Shown: one piece after another, positions 45,531 through 54,476 of the stretch
Layout: each line of letters begins with the position of its first letter
How positions within the stretch are numbered: position 1 is the first letter of the stretch
Assembly (NCBI GenBank): GCA_016932435.1
Contig: JAFGCW010000010.1
Location: 1 to 64,000 of the forward strand
DNA from: Dehalococcoidales bacterium
Lineage (GTDB): Bacteria; Chloroflexota; Dehalococcoidia; Dehalococcoidales; UBA2162
Direction of reading: 5' to 3'
DNA length: 64,000 nt
Notes under the pieces: generated by a model
The model's database searches: none
The model's input: the letters and a program-made list of their open reading frames with translations, nothing else
What the model was told of the DNA's origin: nothing
Position numbers and translations under genes: made by a program

Positions 45531-46868
45531 CTATACATCATCACTGGTAACCTCCCTTATTGCCTGGTACATTGCCACATAGTTGTCTCTGGTGACCGGG
45601 TGAGTACTGTAGTTGGCCTCCTCGAAACCGGATATAAGCCTTCTTAATGCTATTTCATCAATCTCTTCGAGTCTGGATTTCAGGATTTCTTCTATCTCCC
45701 TGGGAGTCATTTCCGAGTCTATTGAAATATCGGTCATTTCTAATGTTTCCAGCATCTCATTGAATAATCTGACCATTTCCTCCCGATAGTCGACAATCCT
45801 GATTTTTCTCCAACTGGAGATACTTCTCCCTGATACATCTTCATAAGAAGCGTTTATAGTATATTCGCCTGTATGTAAAAACGCATGAGAGAGTCCAATC
45901 CGGCCGTTTTCATCGGTTTTTTCCTGGATAGTCTCTCCATCACCCCAGTCGGTATCACAAGGTTGCGTGGTGACAGCGTCTTCGTTCCCGGTTTGAAGAT
46001 GTATAGTGACACTCAACGGTTCGCTCACTCCCCAGACAACCGGTAAAGACTCCTCTATATAGGGGAAAGTGATCTCTACCCGGGTAGTATCGCCGCCCCG
46101 ATCCAACTCTTTCGTTTCCTCCGGTACCAGTATTTCAAATTCCTCAGCCGGGGGAAGAATCTCCGGCGGTATCTCTATTTTTTTCCTGCGTTTCCGATAC
46201 CAGTAGATGAGAAAGCCTGTTATTATCACTGTTGCCAGGATAAGCCAGACCCACCATGGGATCCCGCGTCTTTTTCCCCCTTCGAACTCACAGGTATTAT
46301 ATTTAGCGTCCGAGTCCATATAGATTTCTATCGGTCGATCTTTAGCGCGAGGAGAATGTATTTCGTAATCTTTAAACGCAAGGAGAAAGTAACAAATTGT
46401 CTCGTCACTAATGTCGACTTCGAGACTGAGAAATCCGTCATTATCGGTTATGGCTTCGTATGATTCCGTGGCATATCGTTCTGTTTCATATCGCCTTGTA
46501 AACTCAATATCAATGGTCCGATCCGGCAGACCGCCTAGCCAGACGAAACCGGGCAGCGAAACGCCGGAGGAATTATCCGTTTCTTCGTATCCATAAAGCA
46601 GGTATCCCGAAATAATTAATTGAGTGTTATCCGCGTCCGGAACGATGTTGAGTTTCCCCGGGCGGGCAGCTGTTTTGGGCGGCACAGACTCATTCCATAT
46701 CAGGGTGTGATAAATAATCGGGCGTCTTCCGCAAGCCCATATTACCTTGTCACAGTTCATTTGACTCATTGAGGGGACCAGGGCTGGCAGGGCAATAAAG
46801 ACGCCGAAGGTGACGATTATTACTGCCAGCCCAAGTAGTAACGTTTTTAGCCGGACCAGTCTATCCAC
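45531..46868 (-). CDS. Membrane protein with PKD-like domain and DUF4129-like C-terminus
   Basis: 445 residues, GTG start. N-terminal membrane segment (LKTLLLGLAVIIVTFGVFIAL), then an outer beta domain with a Cys pair (MNCDKVIWACGRR). A second membrane segment follows (IPWWVWLILATVIITGFLIYW, with basic residues after it). Next comes a PKD-like fold (DTDWGDGETIQEKTDENG, FLHTGEYTINASY). The end (MTPREIEEILKSRLEEI, RLISGFEEANYSTHPV) is like DUF4129, which normally sits at the C-terminus of transglutaminase-like partners of MoxR/DUF58. No transglutaminase domain is present. First gene of the minus-strand operon. Confidence 0.75.
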   Translation of the reverse strand: MDRLVRLKTLLLGLAVIIVTFGVFIALPALVPSMSQMNCDKVIWACGRRPIIYHTLIWNESVPPKTAARPGKLNIVPDADNTQLIISGYLLYGYEETDNSSGVSLPGFVWLGGLPDRTIDIEFTRRYETERYATESYEAITDNDGFLSLEVDISDETICYFLLAFKDYEIHSPRAKDRPIEIYMDSDAKYNTCEFEGGKRRGIPWWVWLILATVIITGFLIYWYRKRRKKIEIPPEILPPAEEFEILVPEETKELDRGGDTTRVEITFPYIEESLPVVWGVSEPLSVTIHLQTGNEDAVTTQPCDTDWGDGETIQEKTDENGRIGLSHAFLHTGEYTINASYEDVSGRSISSWRKIRIVDYREEMVRLFNEMLETLEMTDISIDSEMTPREIEEILKSRLEEIDEIALRRLISGFEEANYSTHPVTRDNYVAMYQAIREVTSDDV

Positions 46869-47014
46869 TCTATTATTTATCCCTACAAAATATTCATTAC
46901 AGTATTGAATTAGCTTCAGGTAAATGTCAATAGGTTTAACAATGTGTAGGAATCAATAGATTATATTCTCATACATTGAAATCCCATCATTCAAGAACTA
47001 AAATAATAACAACT

Positions 47015-47377
47015 ATGTTAACGAAGGATCAATCTGCCTGGTTTCATGGCTCCCCGTTAAGGTTAGAAAAGTTGTGTAAAGGAAGCTCTGTTACGCAGAT
47101 CGAGAAACTTGCCCGGGCGTTTTCGACCAAGCCCACTCTAGTATCCGTATCCGATGACGGCAGCATCAGGCATAACGGTAGGGAGAAAGGACATATCTAT
47201 AAAATAATCGATACGGTTACACCGGATGATATCTATAAACACCCGGCAACCACGATGGATGAAGGCTGGGAATGGATTACGAGAAAAGACTTCAGGCTCG
47301 AATTCCTTTACGAATACACAAGTACGCCTGATGATATTCTGTCAGAAGATGAAATAAAAACATCAGGCGATAACTAA
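47015..47377 (+). CDS. Small protein with HGSP motif, ADP-ribosyltransferase-like fold possible
   Basis: 120 residues from ATG 47015; a TTG 39 bases earlier is in frame. It opens WFHGSPLRLEKLCKGSSVTQ, followed by EKLARAFSTKP and GHIYKIIDTVTPDDIYKHP. The H-G-S motif and A-x-x-F-S/T-x-x-P helix recall small ADP-ribosyltransferase-like domains of the PARP/Tpt1-related superfamily, in which the histidine contacts NAD. This is motif resemblance only. No antitoxin-like neighbour is evident. No signal peptide. Confidence 0.6.
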   Translation: MLTKDQSAWFHGSPLRLEKLCKGSSVTQIEKLARAFSTKPTLVSVSDDGSIRHNGREKGHIYKIIDTVTPDDIYKHPATTMDEGWEWITRKDFRLEFLYEYTSTPDDILSEDEIKTSGDN

Positions 47378-47459
47378 CAAAAGGGCGGATTATTACGTTT
47401 AATTATTATAGATGTCCTGCTTTAGATAAAATACCAGGTGAATTTCAGTTTTAGATTAT

Positions 47460-48011
47460 ATGAAAATCAATATATTTCAGATAATTCTTGGTTTGGCGAT
47501 GGTTATTATCATGACCATATCTATTGCCTGGGACCCTACCGGTTTTTACGCTCGATACCCAATTGAACCAGGCAACTGGAATACGGTGTTTAATCCTGAT
47601 ACAAGAGAGGTCATTGCTACTGTCCTGGCATATCTTGTGATGCTTTTTATTGTAGCTCTTATCGGAGTATCTGTTATACTGCTTATCAAGAGAATCAGGT
47701 ATGAATACACGGAATCCGGTGATATACAAAAAAGTATCCGAAAACTGATTATGGCGCAGGTTATTCTGGGCTCATTAATTGCGGCATGTGCGTTTCTGGT
47801 ATCTGTCTGGGGATTCCCGACATCATATACGTTTGATATCGCCGATAATCAAAGTCTTCTCATGAACATTAATCCCGGACCTAAAATTATAAAGGCAATG
47901 GTATTAAGCGCTATCACAGCTCTTCTTGGTGTTATTGTACTTTTCTGTGGAATTATCCAAATTACTTCATCAAGATACAGAAAAATATATCAGAAACCGC
48001 TTGAGAGATAA
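47460..48011 (+). CDS. Four-helix membrane protein, unknown
   Basis: 183 residues with four membrane segments: FQIILGLAMVIIMTISIAW, VLAYLVMLFIVALIGVSVI, AQVILGSLIAACAFLVSVW and MVLSAITALLGVIVLFCGII. Between the first two lies an outer loop with YARYPIEPGNWNTVFNPDT; between the second and third a basic cytosolic loop. It precedes a broken lipoprotein gene on the same strand. I do not recognise it. Confidence 0.72.
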   Translation: MKINIFQIILGLAMVIIMTISIAWDPTGFYARYPIEPGNWNTVFNPDTREVIATVLAYLVMLFIVALIGVSVILLIKRIRYEYTESGDIQKSIRKLIMAQVILGSLIAACAFLVSVWGFPTSYTFDIADNQSLLMNINPGPKIIKAMVLSAITALLGVIVLFCGIIQITSSRYRKIYQKPLER

Positions 48012-48050
48012 CGGTTGTTATAGGTTGACATAATCACCTGTTAGGGTTTT

Positions 48051-48482
48051 ATGAAAAAGTGGATATTTGGTCTGGTAACTGTAATATCTTTGATGGGAGT
48101 GAGTTGCTCCTCCGTAAATGAAGTTAAGCAGCCTTCTCCTGATACATTTAGTCACCCACCGCCAAGTATGGATAAGTGGCCGTTACAGGTAAAAGGTGTT
48201 CCTGTAGAAGATGATTATCTGCCGGGACAGACTGTCGAAATTAAGCTGTAATTTACCAATATCAGTAAGGATATTATTACGATAAGTCGATTTCCACCGA
48301 AAGTGAGATTGATCTCGAGGGAGTGGAAGACGGTTGATTCTTTCGAAGCCGGATCTGAAGAAATACAGCTAAAACCGGGAAACAAAAAGAAAGGCTTATC
48401 ACTGATAGCTCCACACTTGAATGGCACATATCACGGATGTATCATAAATATAGATGGAATTTTCCCTCACAGATTATTTTGA
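48051..48482 (+). pseudogene. Small lipoprotein gene interrupted by in-frame TAA
   Basis: A lipoprotein signal (MKKWIFGLVTVISLMGVSC, Cys19) leads to a beta-strand pattern ending GQTVEIKL at a TAA (48249-48251). The same frame then continues FTNISKDIITISRFPPKV, SFEAGSEEIQLKPGNKKKG and LNGTYHGC to a TGA at 48480-48482. V-E-I-x-L-x-F-T-N-I-S is a continuous Ig-like strand in such proteins, so the stop splits one domain. The complete product would be about 142 residues. Nonsense mutation or sequencing error. Confidence 0.7.
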
Positions 48483-48566
48483 CACACAAGCTAATTTCCT
48501 CCTTGAATACGGCGAGTAATTAATTAGCGAAGGCCATATTAATTCTGGTTGAAAAGGGGATAATAT

Positions 48567-51281
48567 ATGATGTCAGTCAAACCTGCAGGCCCGGACCTCT
48601 CTCAATACCGCCGTGAAGAAATCCTTAGAGACGGTTACCGGGTGTTACTTAGGCCTATTGAGAAAAGTGATGTGCCTTTATGGCTCGCTTTCTTTTCCCG
48701 GTTGAGCACACATACCAGATATCTGCGCTTTCACAACATACCTAAAGAAATGACAGAAGAAGATGCTCTCCACTACTGTACGGTAGATTATATTAACTCT
48801 TTTGCTTATGTTGCAGAAATCGGTAAAGAAAAAGGCAGGAAAATTATTGCCATTACACGCTATTACCGTTTGCCTGATAAGCGTTCTGCCGAAGTTGCCT
48901 TTGCCATTGAAGATGCCTACCAGAGTATCGGTCTCGGTACCAGGCTTATTGAAGCATTAGTGAATGTTGCCCGTGAAAACGACATTTCTATCTTTGAAGC
49001 CGATGTCCTCTATGAGAACAAACAAATGATGACAACCTTCAAGGATTATGGCTTTCATGTCTCCAGTAATCTTGAAGATGGTGTCTATCATGTTACTTTC
49101 CCTATAAAGCAAACTCAAATCGTAGATAAAAAAGAAGCAGGCCGTGACCGCACCGCGATATTAGCTTCTTTACAACCGATACTGAATCCGAAGGCAGTAG
49201 CCATCATCGGGGCTGCCCGTAACGCTGGCACAATCGGAAACCTGCTGATGCGCTGCATTTTACAGAGCGGTTTTTCCGGTATCGTATATCCTGTAAATCC
49301 CAACACCGATGCGGTGCTTTCAGTCAAGTCCTATCCTTCGGTGCTGGATATCCCCGGCAAGGTAGACATGGCTATTATTGCGGTACCGGCAGCCATCGTA
49401 AACATGGTAGCTGATGAATGTGGCCAAAAGGGCGTGCAGGCTTTAATCGTCATCTCGGACGGTTTCCGCGAAAGAAATCAAGAAGGTTCTGCCATGGAAG
49501 AAACATTGAGGGATATTACGCTCAGCTACGGCATGCGCCTGATCGGTCCTAACTGTATGGGTGTTATCAATACAGATCCTGAAATACGGCTCAATGCCAC
49601 CTTTTCCCAAGTATACCCCAGCACAGGAAACGTAGCTTTTCTTTCCCAAAGCGGCGCTATGGGGCTGACTATTCTGGAACATGTGAAAAATCTAAACATG
49701 GGTATTTCCACCTTTGTCAGCGTAGGGAATCGTGCCGATGTATCCTCCAATGATTTTTTACAGTATTGGGAGCAGGACCCGGCTACCAAAGTAATTCTCC
49801 TTTACCTTGAATCGTTCGGTAATCCTGCTCAATTTGCCAAAATCGCCCGCCGTGTGTCCGCTAAAAAACCTATCGTTGCGGTTAAAAGCGGCAGCACGTC
49901 AGTCGGGGCAAGGGCTGCATCGTCACACACCGGAGCACTCGCGACTTCGGATGTTACCTCGGATATATTATTTAAAAATGCAGGCATTATCAGAGTAAAT
50001 ACCGTGGAAGAACTCTTCAACCTCGGTACTTTTCTCTCGACCCAACCGTTTCCTAAAGGCAGAAGGTTTGTAATTGTCACCAACGGCGGCGGCCCGGGAA
50101 TTATCGCTGCTGATGCCGCCGCCCGCAACGGTCTCGAAGTGCCGGAACTCTCCGTGGAAACGACCGCTAAAATCAGGCCGATGATGAAAAGGGATATTAA
50201 TCTTGGCAATCCTATAGATACTACCGCCGGGGCTACTGCCCAGGAGTACGAAGAGATACTTAGAGTGCTGGCGGCCGATAAAGATGTTGATGCCGTTCTG
50301 GCCATATTCGCTCCGCCAATGGTTGTCGAGAAGAAAGACATGGAAGAAGCCTTACGGCGTGTGGCACCGGTCTTCTGGCGCTATAAAAAACCAATACTAG
50401 GTTGCTTTATCGGCCAGAAAGGTCTTAGCTCCCAGCTTGGCACACAAGGTCACTATATACCTCTCTTCACCTTCCCGGAAGAAGCAATCATGTCATTGAC
50501 GCGGGCGGCAGAATATGACGAGATGCGGCGCAAGCCCCACGGTAAAATTCCGGTTATAAAAGGTATTCAGAAAGCGAAAGCCAGACAGCTAATCGACCAT
50601 GTGTTAACAAACAGGACGGAGAGACCGCTCTGGCTTTCAACTCAAGAAATATCGGAGTTATTAGTGTATTACGGGATTTGCCAGGCAGAAATCGCGTTTG
50701 CCGGTACATCATCCGAAGCACAAGAAGTTGCTGAAGAGCTTGGTTTTCCAGTGGCTGTTAAGCTGGAGTCAACGACGATTACCCACAAGACTGACGTCGG
50801 CGGCATTGTATTAAATGTTACTTCGAAGAATAAAGTGGGAAAAGCGTATAAAACCATTAGTGAGAATCTGGAAAAACTTGGCCGCCGGCAGGAGATGTCC
50901 GGGGTAACCGTGCAGCAAATGTTGAGCGGCGGCATAGAAACGATTATCGGCGTTACGCAGGACCCGTCTTTTGGCCCGTTAATGATGTTTGGTTCCGGAG
51001 GAATCTACGCTGAATTGATTAAAGATGTTACCTTGAAGCTGCATCCGATTACAGATCTGGATGCAGCCGAGATGATACATTCATTAAAAATGAGTAAATT
51101 ATTTGAAGGTTACCGGGGTTCTCCGCCCAGCGATATCAATGCCCTCCAGAATTTACTGCTCAGAGTATCGGCAATGGTAGAGGATATACCGGAGATAGCC
51201 GAACTCGACCTCAATCCGGTGAATAGTATGCCGAGAGGAGAAGGGTGCCGGGTTATCGATGCCAGAATCATGCTTAAATAA
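48567..51281 (+). CDS. GNAT acetyltransferase / ADP-forming acyl-CoA ligase fusion (Pat-like)
   Basis: 904 residues. Residues 22-185 form a GNAT domain with acetyl-CoA loop YQSIGLGTRLIEAL. Residues 205-300 form a CoA-binding domain (AVAIIGAARNAGTIGN). Residues 300-500 hold a ligase domain with the phospho-histidine region RAASSHTGALATSD. Residues 680-900 form an ATP-grasp domain (FPVAVKLESTTITHKTDVGG). The enterobacterial lysine acetyltransferase Pat/YfiQ has the same parts with GNAT at the C-terminus; here GNAT is at the N-terminus, an arrangement also known in other bacteria. It could acetylate proteins using acetyl-CoA, make acyl-CoA, or both. Its end overlaps the deacetylase gene by 23 bases, which links the two functionally. 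Confidence 0.9.
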   Translation: MMSVKPAGPDLSQYRREEILRDGYRVLLRPIEKSDVPLWLAFFSRLSTHTRYLRFHNIPKEMTEEDALHYCTVDYINSFAYVAEIGKEKGRKIIAITRYYRLPDKRSAEVAFAIEDAYQSIGLGTRLIEALVNVARENDISIFEADVLYENKQMMTTFKDYGFHVSSNLEDGVYHVTFPIKQTQIVDKKEAGRDRTAILASLQPILNPKAVAIIGAARNAGTIGNLLMRCILQSGFSGIVYPVNPNTDAVLSVKSYPSVLDIPGKVDMAIIAVPAAIVNMVADECGQKGVQALIVISDGFRERNQEGSAMEETLRDITLSYGMRLIGPNCMGVINTDPEIRLNATFSQVYPSTGNVAFLSQSGAMGLTILEHVKNLNMGISTFVSVGNRADVSSNDFLQYWEQDPATKVILLYLESFGNPAQFAKIARRVSAKKPIVAVKSGSTSVGARAASSHTGALATSDVTSDILFKNAGIIRVNTVEELFNLGTFLSTQPFPKGRRFVIVTNGGGPGIIAADAAARNGLEVPELSVETTAKIRPMMKRDINLGNPIDTTAGATAQEYEEILRVLAADKDVDAVLAIFAPPMVVEKKDMEEALRRVAPVFWRYKKPILGCFIGQKGLSSQLGTQGHYIPLFTFPEEAIMSLTRAAEYDEMRRKPHGKIPVIKGIQKAKARQLIDHVLTNRTERPLWLSTQEISELLVYYGICQAEIAFAGTSSEAQEVAEELGFPVAVKLESTTITHKTDVGGIVLNVTSKNKVGKAYKTISENLEKLGRRQEMSGVTVQQMLSGGIETIIGVTQDPSFGPLMMFGSGGIYAELIKDVTLKLHPITDLDAAEMIHSLKMSKLFEGYRGSPPSDINALQNLLLRVSAMVEDIPEIAELDLNPVNSMPRGEGCRVIDARIMLK

Positions 51282-52347
51282 AGATTCCCCGCAGCAACCA
51301 GTCAGAAAATCAGTTGCACCCGGATATGTATATGACCCTATTTATCTGGAGCATGATACTGGAGAACATCCTGAAAGCTCCCGCCGTTTGGAAGCAGTAA
51401 TTTCCGACCTCGATTGGAAAGGTATCAGGCAGCAACTGAAAGCAATTCCAGCACGACCGGCTACACTGGACGAGATTACTACTGTACATCAGGTGGAATA
51501 CATATCGCGGGTTGAGGCATATTGCCGGCAGGGTGGGGGATGGTGGGATTCTGATACCGTGATGTCAATGGGCTCCTATAAGTCTGCTCTCTATGCTGCC
51601 GGGGGGAGTATTGCTGCCGTTGAAGCCGTTATGAAAAAAGATGTTTCATGTGCTTTTGCCCTCGTAAGGCCCCCTGGGCATCACGCAACAAACAATAGCG
51701 CCAAGGGTTTTTGTATATTTAATAATATCGCTATTGTGACCAACTATGTCTTAAAGACACTTAATATTGGGCGCGTGCTGATTATTGATTTCGATGTACA
51801 TCATGGTAATGGCACTCAGGAGGCATTCAAACATAATCCGTACGTCCTATACATTTCCATACACCAGTATCCGTTTTTTCCCGGCACAGGCTATCATGAT
51901 GAAATGGAACAGGGCGATAGCACGGGAACAGCTATCAATATTCCCTTATCTGCCGGATGCGGCGATACTGAATACAAGTTAGTATTCGATGAGATTGTTG
52001 TCCCAGCAGCCCGCAGATTTAAACCTGAGATTATCCTCTTATCTGCTGGTTATGACGCTCACTGGGCCGATGAAATGAGTAACATGCAGCTTACATTGGA
52101 TGGATATTATCATATAACACAGGTTATTCAGCAACTGGCCAACGAACTCTGTGAAGGGAAAACCGTCTTTTTTCTGGAAGGCGGCTATAACCTCACGGTA
52201 TTAACGTGCGCGGTAAACGCCACGTTTAGTATCTGGCTCGGCGAGAATATTTTCGACGACCCGCTGGGCTTACCACGGGATAACTTCAGGCCGCACGGTG
52301 TGAATGAGTTAATCATAGATGTAAAAAAGCGGCATGGGCTGTATTAA
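51259..52347 (+). CDS. Histone deacetylase-family protein (AcuC/HDAC-like)
   Basis: 362 residues, overlapping the previous gene by 23 bases. The zinc-hydrolase motifs are intact: RPPGHHATNNSAKGF (charge-relay histidines), IDFDVHHGNGTQEAF (metal Asp and His) and LLSAGYDAHWAD (metal Asp). Family members remove acetyl groups from lysine (AcuC on acetyl-CoA synthetase) or cleave acetylpolyamines. The pairing with a GNAT-ligase fusion points to reversible acetylation of the ligase or related enzymes. The ATG lacks a good ribosome site of its own, so coupling to the upstream gene is likely. Ends at a terminator. Confidence 0.92.
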   Translation: MPESCLNKDSPQQPVRKSVAPGYVYDPIYLEHDTGEHPESSRRLEAVISDLDWKGIRQQLKAIPARPATLDEITTVHQVEYISRVEAYCRQGGGWWDSDTVMSMGSYKSALYAAGGSIAAVEAVMKKDVSCAFALVRPPGHHATNNSAKGFCIFNNIAIVTNYVLKTLNIGRVLIIDFDVHHGNGTQEAFKHNPYVLYISIHQYPFFPGTGYHDEMEQGDSTGTAINIPLSAGCGDTEYKLVFDEIVVPAARRFKPEIILLSAGYDAHWADEMSNMQLTLDGYYHITQVIQQLANELCEGKTVFFLEGGYNLTVLTCAVNATFSIWLGENIFDDPLGLPRDNFRPHGVNELIIDVKKRHGLY

Positions 52348-52355
52348 ATGTAGCA

Positions 52356-52386
52356 TAAAGGAGGCAAGCAACCTCCTTTATTTTTC
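52356..52386 (+). terminator. Rho-independent terminator after the deacetylase gene
   Basis: Stem AAAGGAGG (52357-52364) / CCTCCTTT (52372-52379) with loop CAAGCAA is followed by ATTTTT. Confidence 0.88.
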
Positions 52387-52803
52387 TGGGCATCATGTGG
52401 TTCAAATGGTCGTTGATTCAATTAGTCATTCTCTTGGTAGGAGATACGTAGACTCTTCGCTCAAGGGCGATATACAATATAAAAATCAGCCATCGCTTTA
52501 GAGTTAGCTATGCAAACTGATCGATTTTCAGTGACCAGTTAACAATAAAGTAAATTGTGACTTAGCAAGATAGCGTTTTATTACGTGTGATACTTATAAA
52601 TCTAGCGTCTTAAACTAGTGCCAGATTAGTATTGGGCAAAAGCGAAAAGGAGATTAGCTTTTTCAATTCTCTTCGCGGACTCTCGGCAGACCTTTGGTGA
52701 ACTCGTAATGACTGATACCCGCCGAGTCTTCTTCTAGCAGTTATCCAACTATCTATGATAAGTTAGAAAGACATGGATATGACTATCAGGAGGTGACCAG
52801 ATT
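52387..52803. other. Intergenic region without a recognised gene
   Basis: About 417 bases between the deacetylase terminator and the alcohol dehydrogenase. There is no open frame with coding character on either strand. A weak inverted pair GACTCTCGGC / GCCGAGTC lies near 52677-52726. The dehydrogenase ribosome site AGGAGGTGA is at the end of the region. A promoter for the dehydrogenase is expected but I see no convincing boxes. Confidence 0.4.
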
Positions 52804-53835
52804 ATGAAAGCGGCTGTCAGGATAGAGGGTGGATTTAGAGTACAGGAAGTTCCGGAACCGCCGGAACCGGGTTCCGACCAGGTAAAGGTGAAAATCGCCT
52901 ACTGCGGGATATGCGGCAGCGAACTCCACAGTATCGATCCTGATTACACGTCCGGCTCTTCGTTCTGGGGGAAGATACCCCAGGGAGTGGATATCAGCCG
53001 CCTGATCGGCGGACACGAGGCGTCGGGAACCGTTGTCGCCGTCGGCAGCAATGTGACGTGGATCGAGGTTGGGGAGAGAGTAGCGATGAATTTCCGGACT
53101 CCCTGCGGTACCTGCTACTACTGCCGGAACATGATGGAGCATTTCTGTGAAAGGCCGATTCCTGCCACCGGTTCCTATGCCGAATACGCGCTGTACCACG
53201 CGAACGCGGTGTATAAACTCCCTGACAATGTCAGCCTGGAAGTAGGAGCGGTTTTGGAGCCGCTGACGGTTGCCGTTCATGCTGTCGACCAGGCAGATAT
53301 CAAACCGGGACATACCGTGGCGATACTCGGCGCCGGGCCGATAGGCATTTTGATAATGGAGGTCGCTCAGAAAGCCGGCGCTGCCAAAGTGCTGGTCTCG
53401 GAACCGGTAGCCGCGCGGAGAGAACTGGCAAAACATCTTGGCGCGACAGTAGTTATCGATCCGGCGAAAGACGATCTGTTAAAGGCGGCTGTTATCCTTG
53501 CGGAAGGCAGGGGTTTCGACCGTGTTTTCGATGCCAGCGGAAAACCGGCAGTGGCAAGACAGTCTTGCGACCTGGCAGGAAGAGGTGGTGTCGTGGTACT
53601 GGTGGCGGTTTATCCACCCGAGACTGACATCAGCTTTCCTTCCTCTTATCCGGGTGGAAAAGAACTGACCGTGAAAGGTACCTTGATCTCGCCGTACTGT
53701 TTTCCGAGGTCGATAAACCTCCTGTCCGAACTTGAACTGGAACCACTGATCTCTATCAGACCTCTCGAGGAAGTTAATGAAGCGTACCATGACCTCCTGG
53801 CCGGCAGGGGAATGAAGGTACTTTTAAAACCGTAA
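52804..53835 (+). CDS. Zinc-dependent medium-chain alcohol dehydrogenase
   Basis: 343 residues. The catalytic zinc site is CGICGSELH (Cys about 37) with GGHEASG (His-Glu about 69), plus a downstream glutamate in VLEPLTVAVHA. The structural zinc site is intact, CGTCYYCRNMMEHFC (four cysteines). The Rossmann motif is VAILGAGPIGILIMEVA near 177, with VSEP at the end of the next strand, which favours NAD. It most resembles the sorbitol/threonine/butanediol dehydrogenase group; the substrate cannot be fixed from sequence. Excellent ribosome site AGGAGGTGA. It is convergent with the DsbA-like gene, 15 bases between stop codons. Confidence 0.92.
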   Translation: MKAAVRIEGGFRVQEVPEPPEPGSDQVKVKIAYCGICGSELHSIDPDYTSGSSFWGKIPQGVDISRLIGGHEASGTVVAVGSNVTWIEVGERVAMNFRTPCGTCYYCRNMMEHFCERPIPATGSYAEYALYHANAVYKLPDNVSLEVGAVLEPLTVAVHAVDQADIKPGHTVAILGAGPIGILIMEVAQKAGAAKVLVSEPVAARRELAKHLGATVVIDPAKDDLLKAAVILAEGRGFDRVFDASGKPAVARQSCDLAGRGGVVVLVAVYPPETDISFPSSYPGGKELTVKGTLISPYCFPRSINLLSELELEPLISIRPLEEVNEAYHDLLAGRGMKVLLKP

Positions 53836-53850
53836 GTGTAGACACTGAGT

Positions 53851-54465
53851 TTACGGTCGTTTTATCTCCAGTACATTCTTTCTTTTTTCGGCGATGTGAA
53901 TGAACTCATTAAAAAGGTCTAAGCTGTTTTCAGTATCGGACAAATTTATCTTCAGGAAAACGGGGTTATTTCTGTTGAACACGAAGGTCGGCGTGCCGAA
54001 TATATTCAGATCATTCACCGCATGAAAGTGGTCTTCCGCAAGCCTGTTGAGGATAGCCGGGTCGCTGAAGTCAGTCAGGAACTGATTTATGTCTGCACCG
54101 GCTTTTTCAACGATATCTTTCAGGACATCCGGTTCTGCAATATCAAGGTGTTCCCGGTGAACAGCATTAAGCAGAAGTTCGTGAAAGACCTTGAACAGGT
54201 CCTTATCCTGTCTTCTGACCGCTTCGGCGGCACGAAAGGCGTTGATTCCTCTTGTTTGAACAGAGTCGTTTTCCCAGACCTTCTTTTCGGGATCAGAAGA
54301 ATGATTATTCTGTTCGAGAGAGAAATACCGCCACGTTACCGGAAGTTCCTCGCCTAACTCGGTTTCTACATTCTGCAGCCAGACGGCCGCGTTATAGACG
54401 AACGGTCAGAGAAAGTCGAAGTAGACATCGAATTCCGGCAGTACGATTTCACGGGACTTCGACAT
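53851..54465 (-). CDS. DsbA-family (thioredoxin-fold) protein, candidate selenoprotein with UGA at the catalytic position
   Basis: From ATG 54465 the frame reads MSKSREIVLPEFDVYFDFL, then TGA (54408-54406), then PFVYNAAVWLQNVETELG and on for 184 further codons without a stop to TAA at 53851-53853. Total length is 204 residues if UGA is decoded. The protein is DsbA/FrnE-like: the N-terminal strand leading to the active-site cysteine, the helical insertion (YFSLEQNN, FRAAEAVRRQDKDLF, FHELLLNAVH) and the cis-proline loop FGTPTFVF. In relatives the residue at the TGA is the first cysteine of C-P-F/W-x, so UGA replaces exactly the catalytic cysteine. A hairpin matching the bacterial SECIS rule follows (see 54375-54390). 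It starts 11 bases after the UroD-family gene, with GAGGT as ribosome site, so both form an operon. If Sec is not inserted the product is a 19-residue stub. The alternative is a Cys-to-stop mutation or sequencing error. Confidence 0.7.
54375..54390 (-). promoter_or_regulatory. Candidate bacterial SECIS element
   Basis: On the minus strand, GCGGCC (54390-54385), loop GTCT, and GGCTGC (54380-54375) form a 6-bp stem with one G-T pair. The loop begins with G and lies 21 bases after the UGA. Known bacterial SECIS elements have a guanine in the first two loop positions and 16-37 bases between UGA and loop, so the geometry fits. The hairpin lies inside the coding sequence as expected for bacteria. 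GC-rich 6-bp hairpins are not rare by chance, so it is support, not proof. Confidence 0.5.
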
Positions 54466-54476
54466 GTCGTTTACCT

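Noticed and set aside
52677..52726. Inverted pair GACTCTCGGC/GCCGAGTC as a structured RNA
   Set aside because: Arms do not match without a bulge and the loop is long; no further helices support it.
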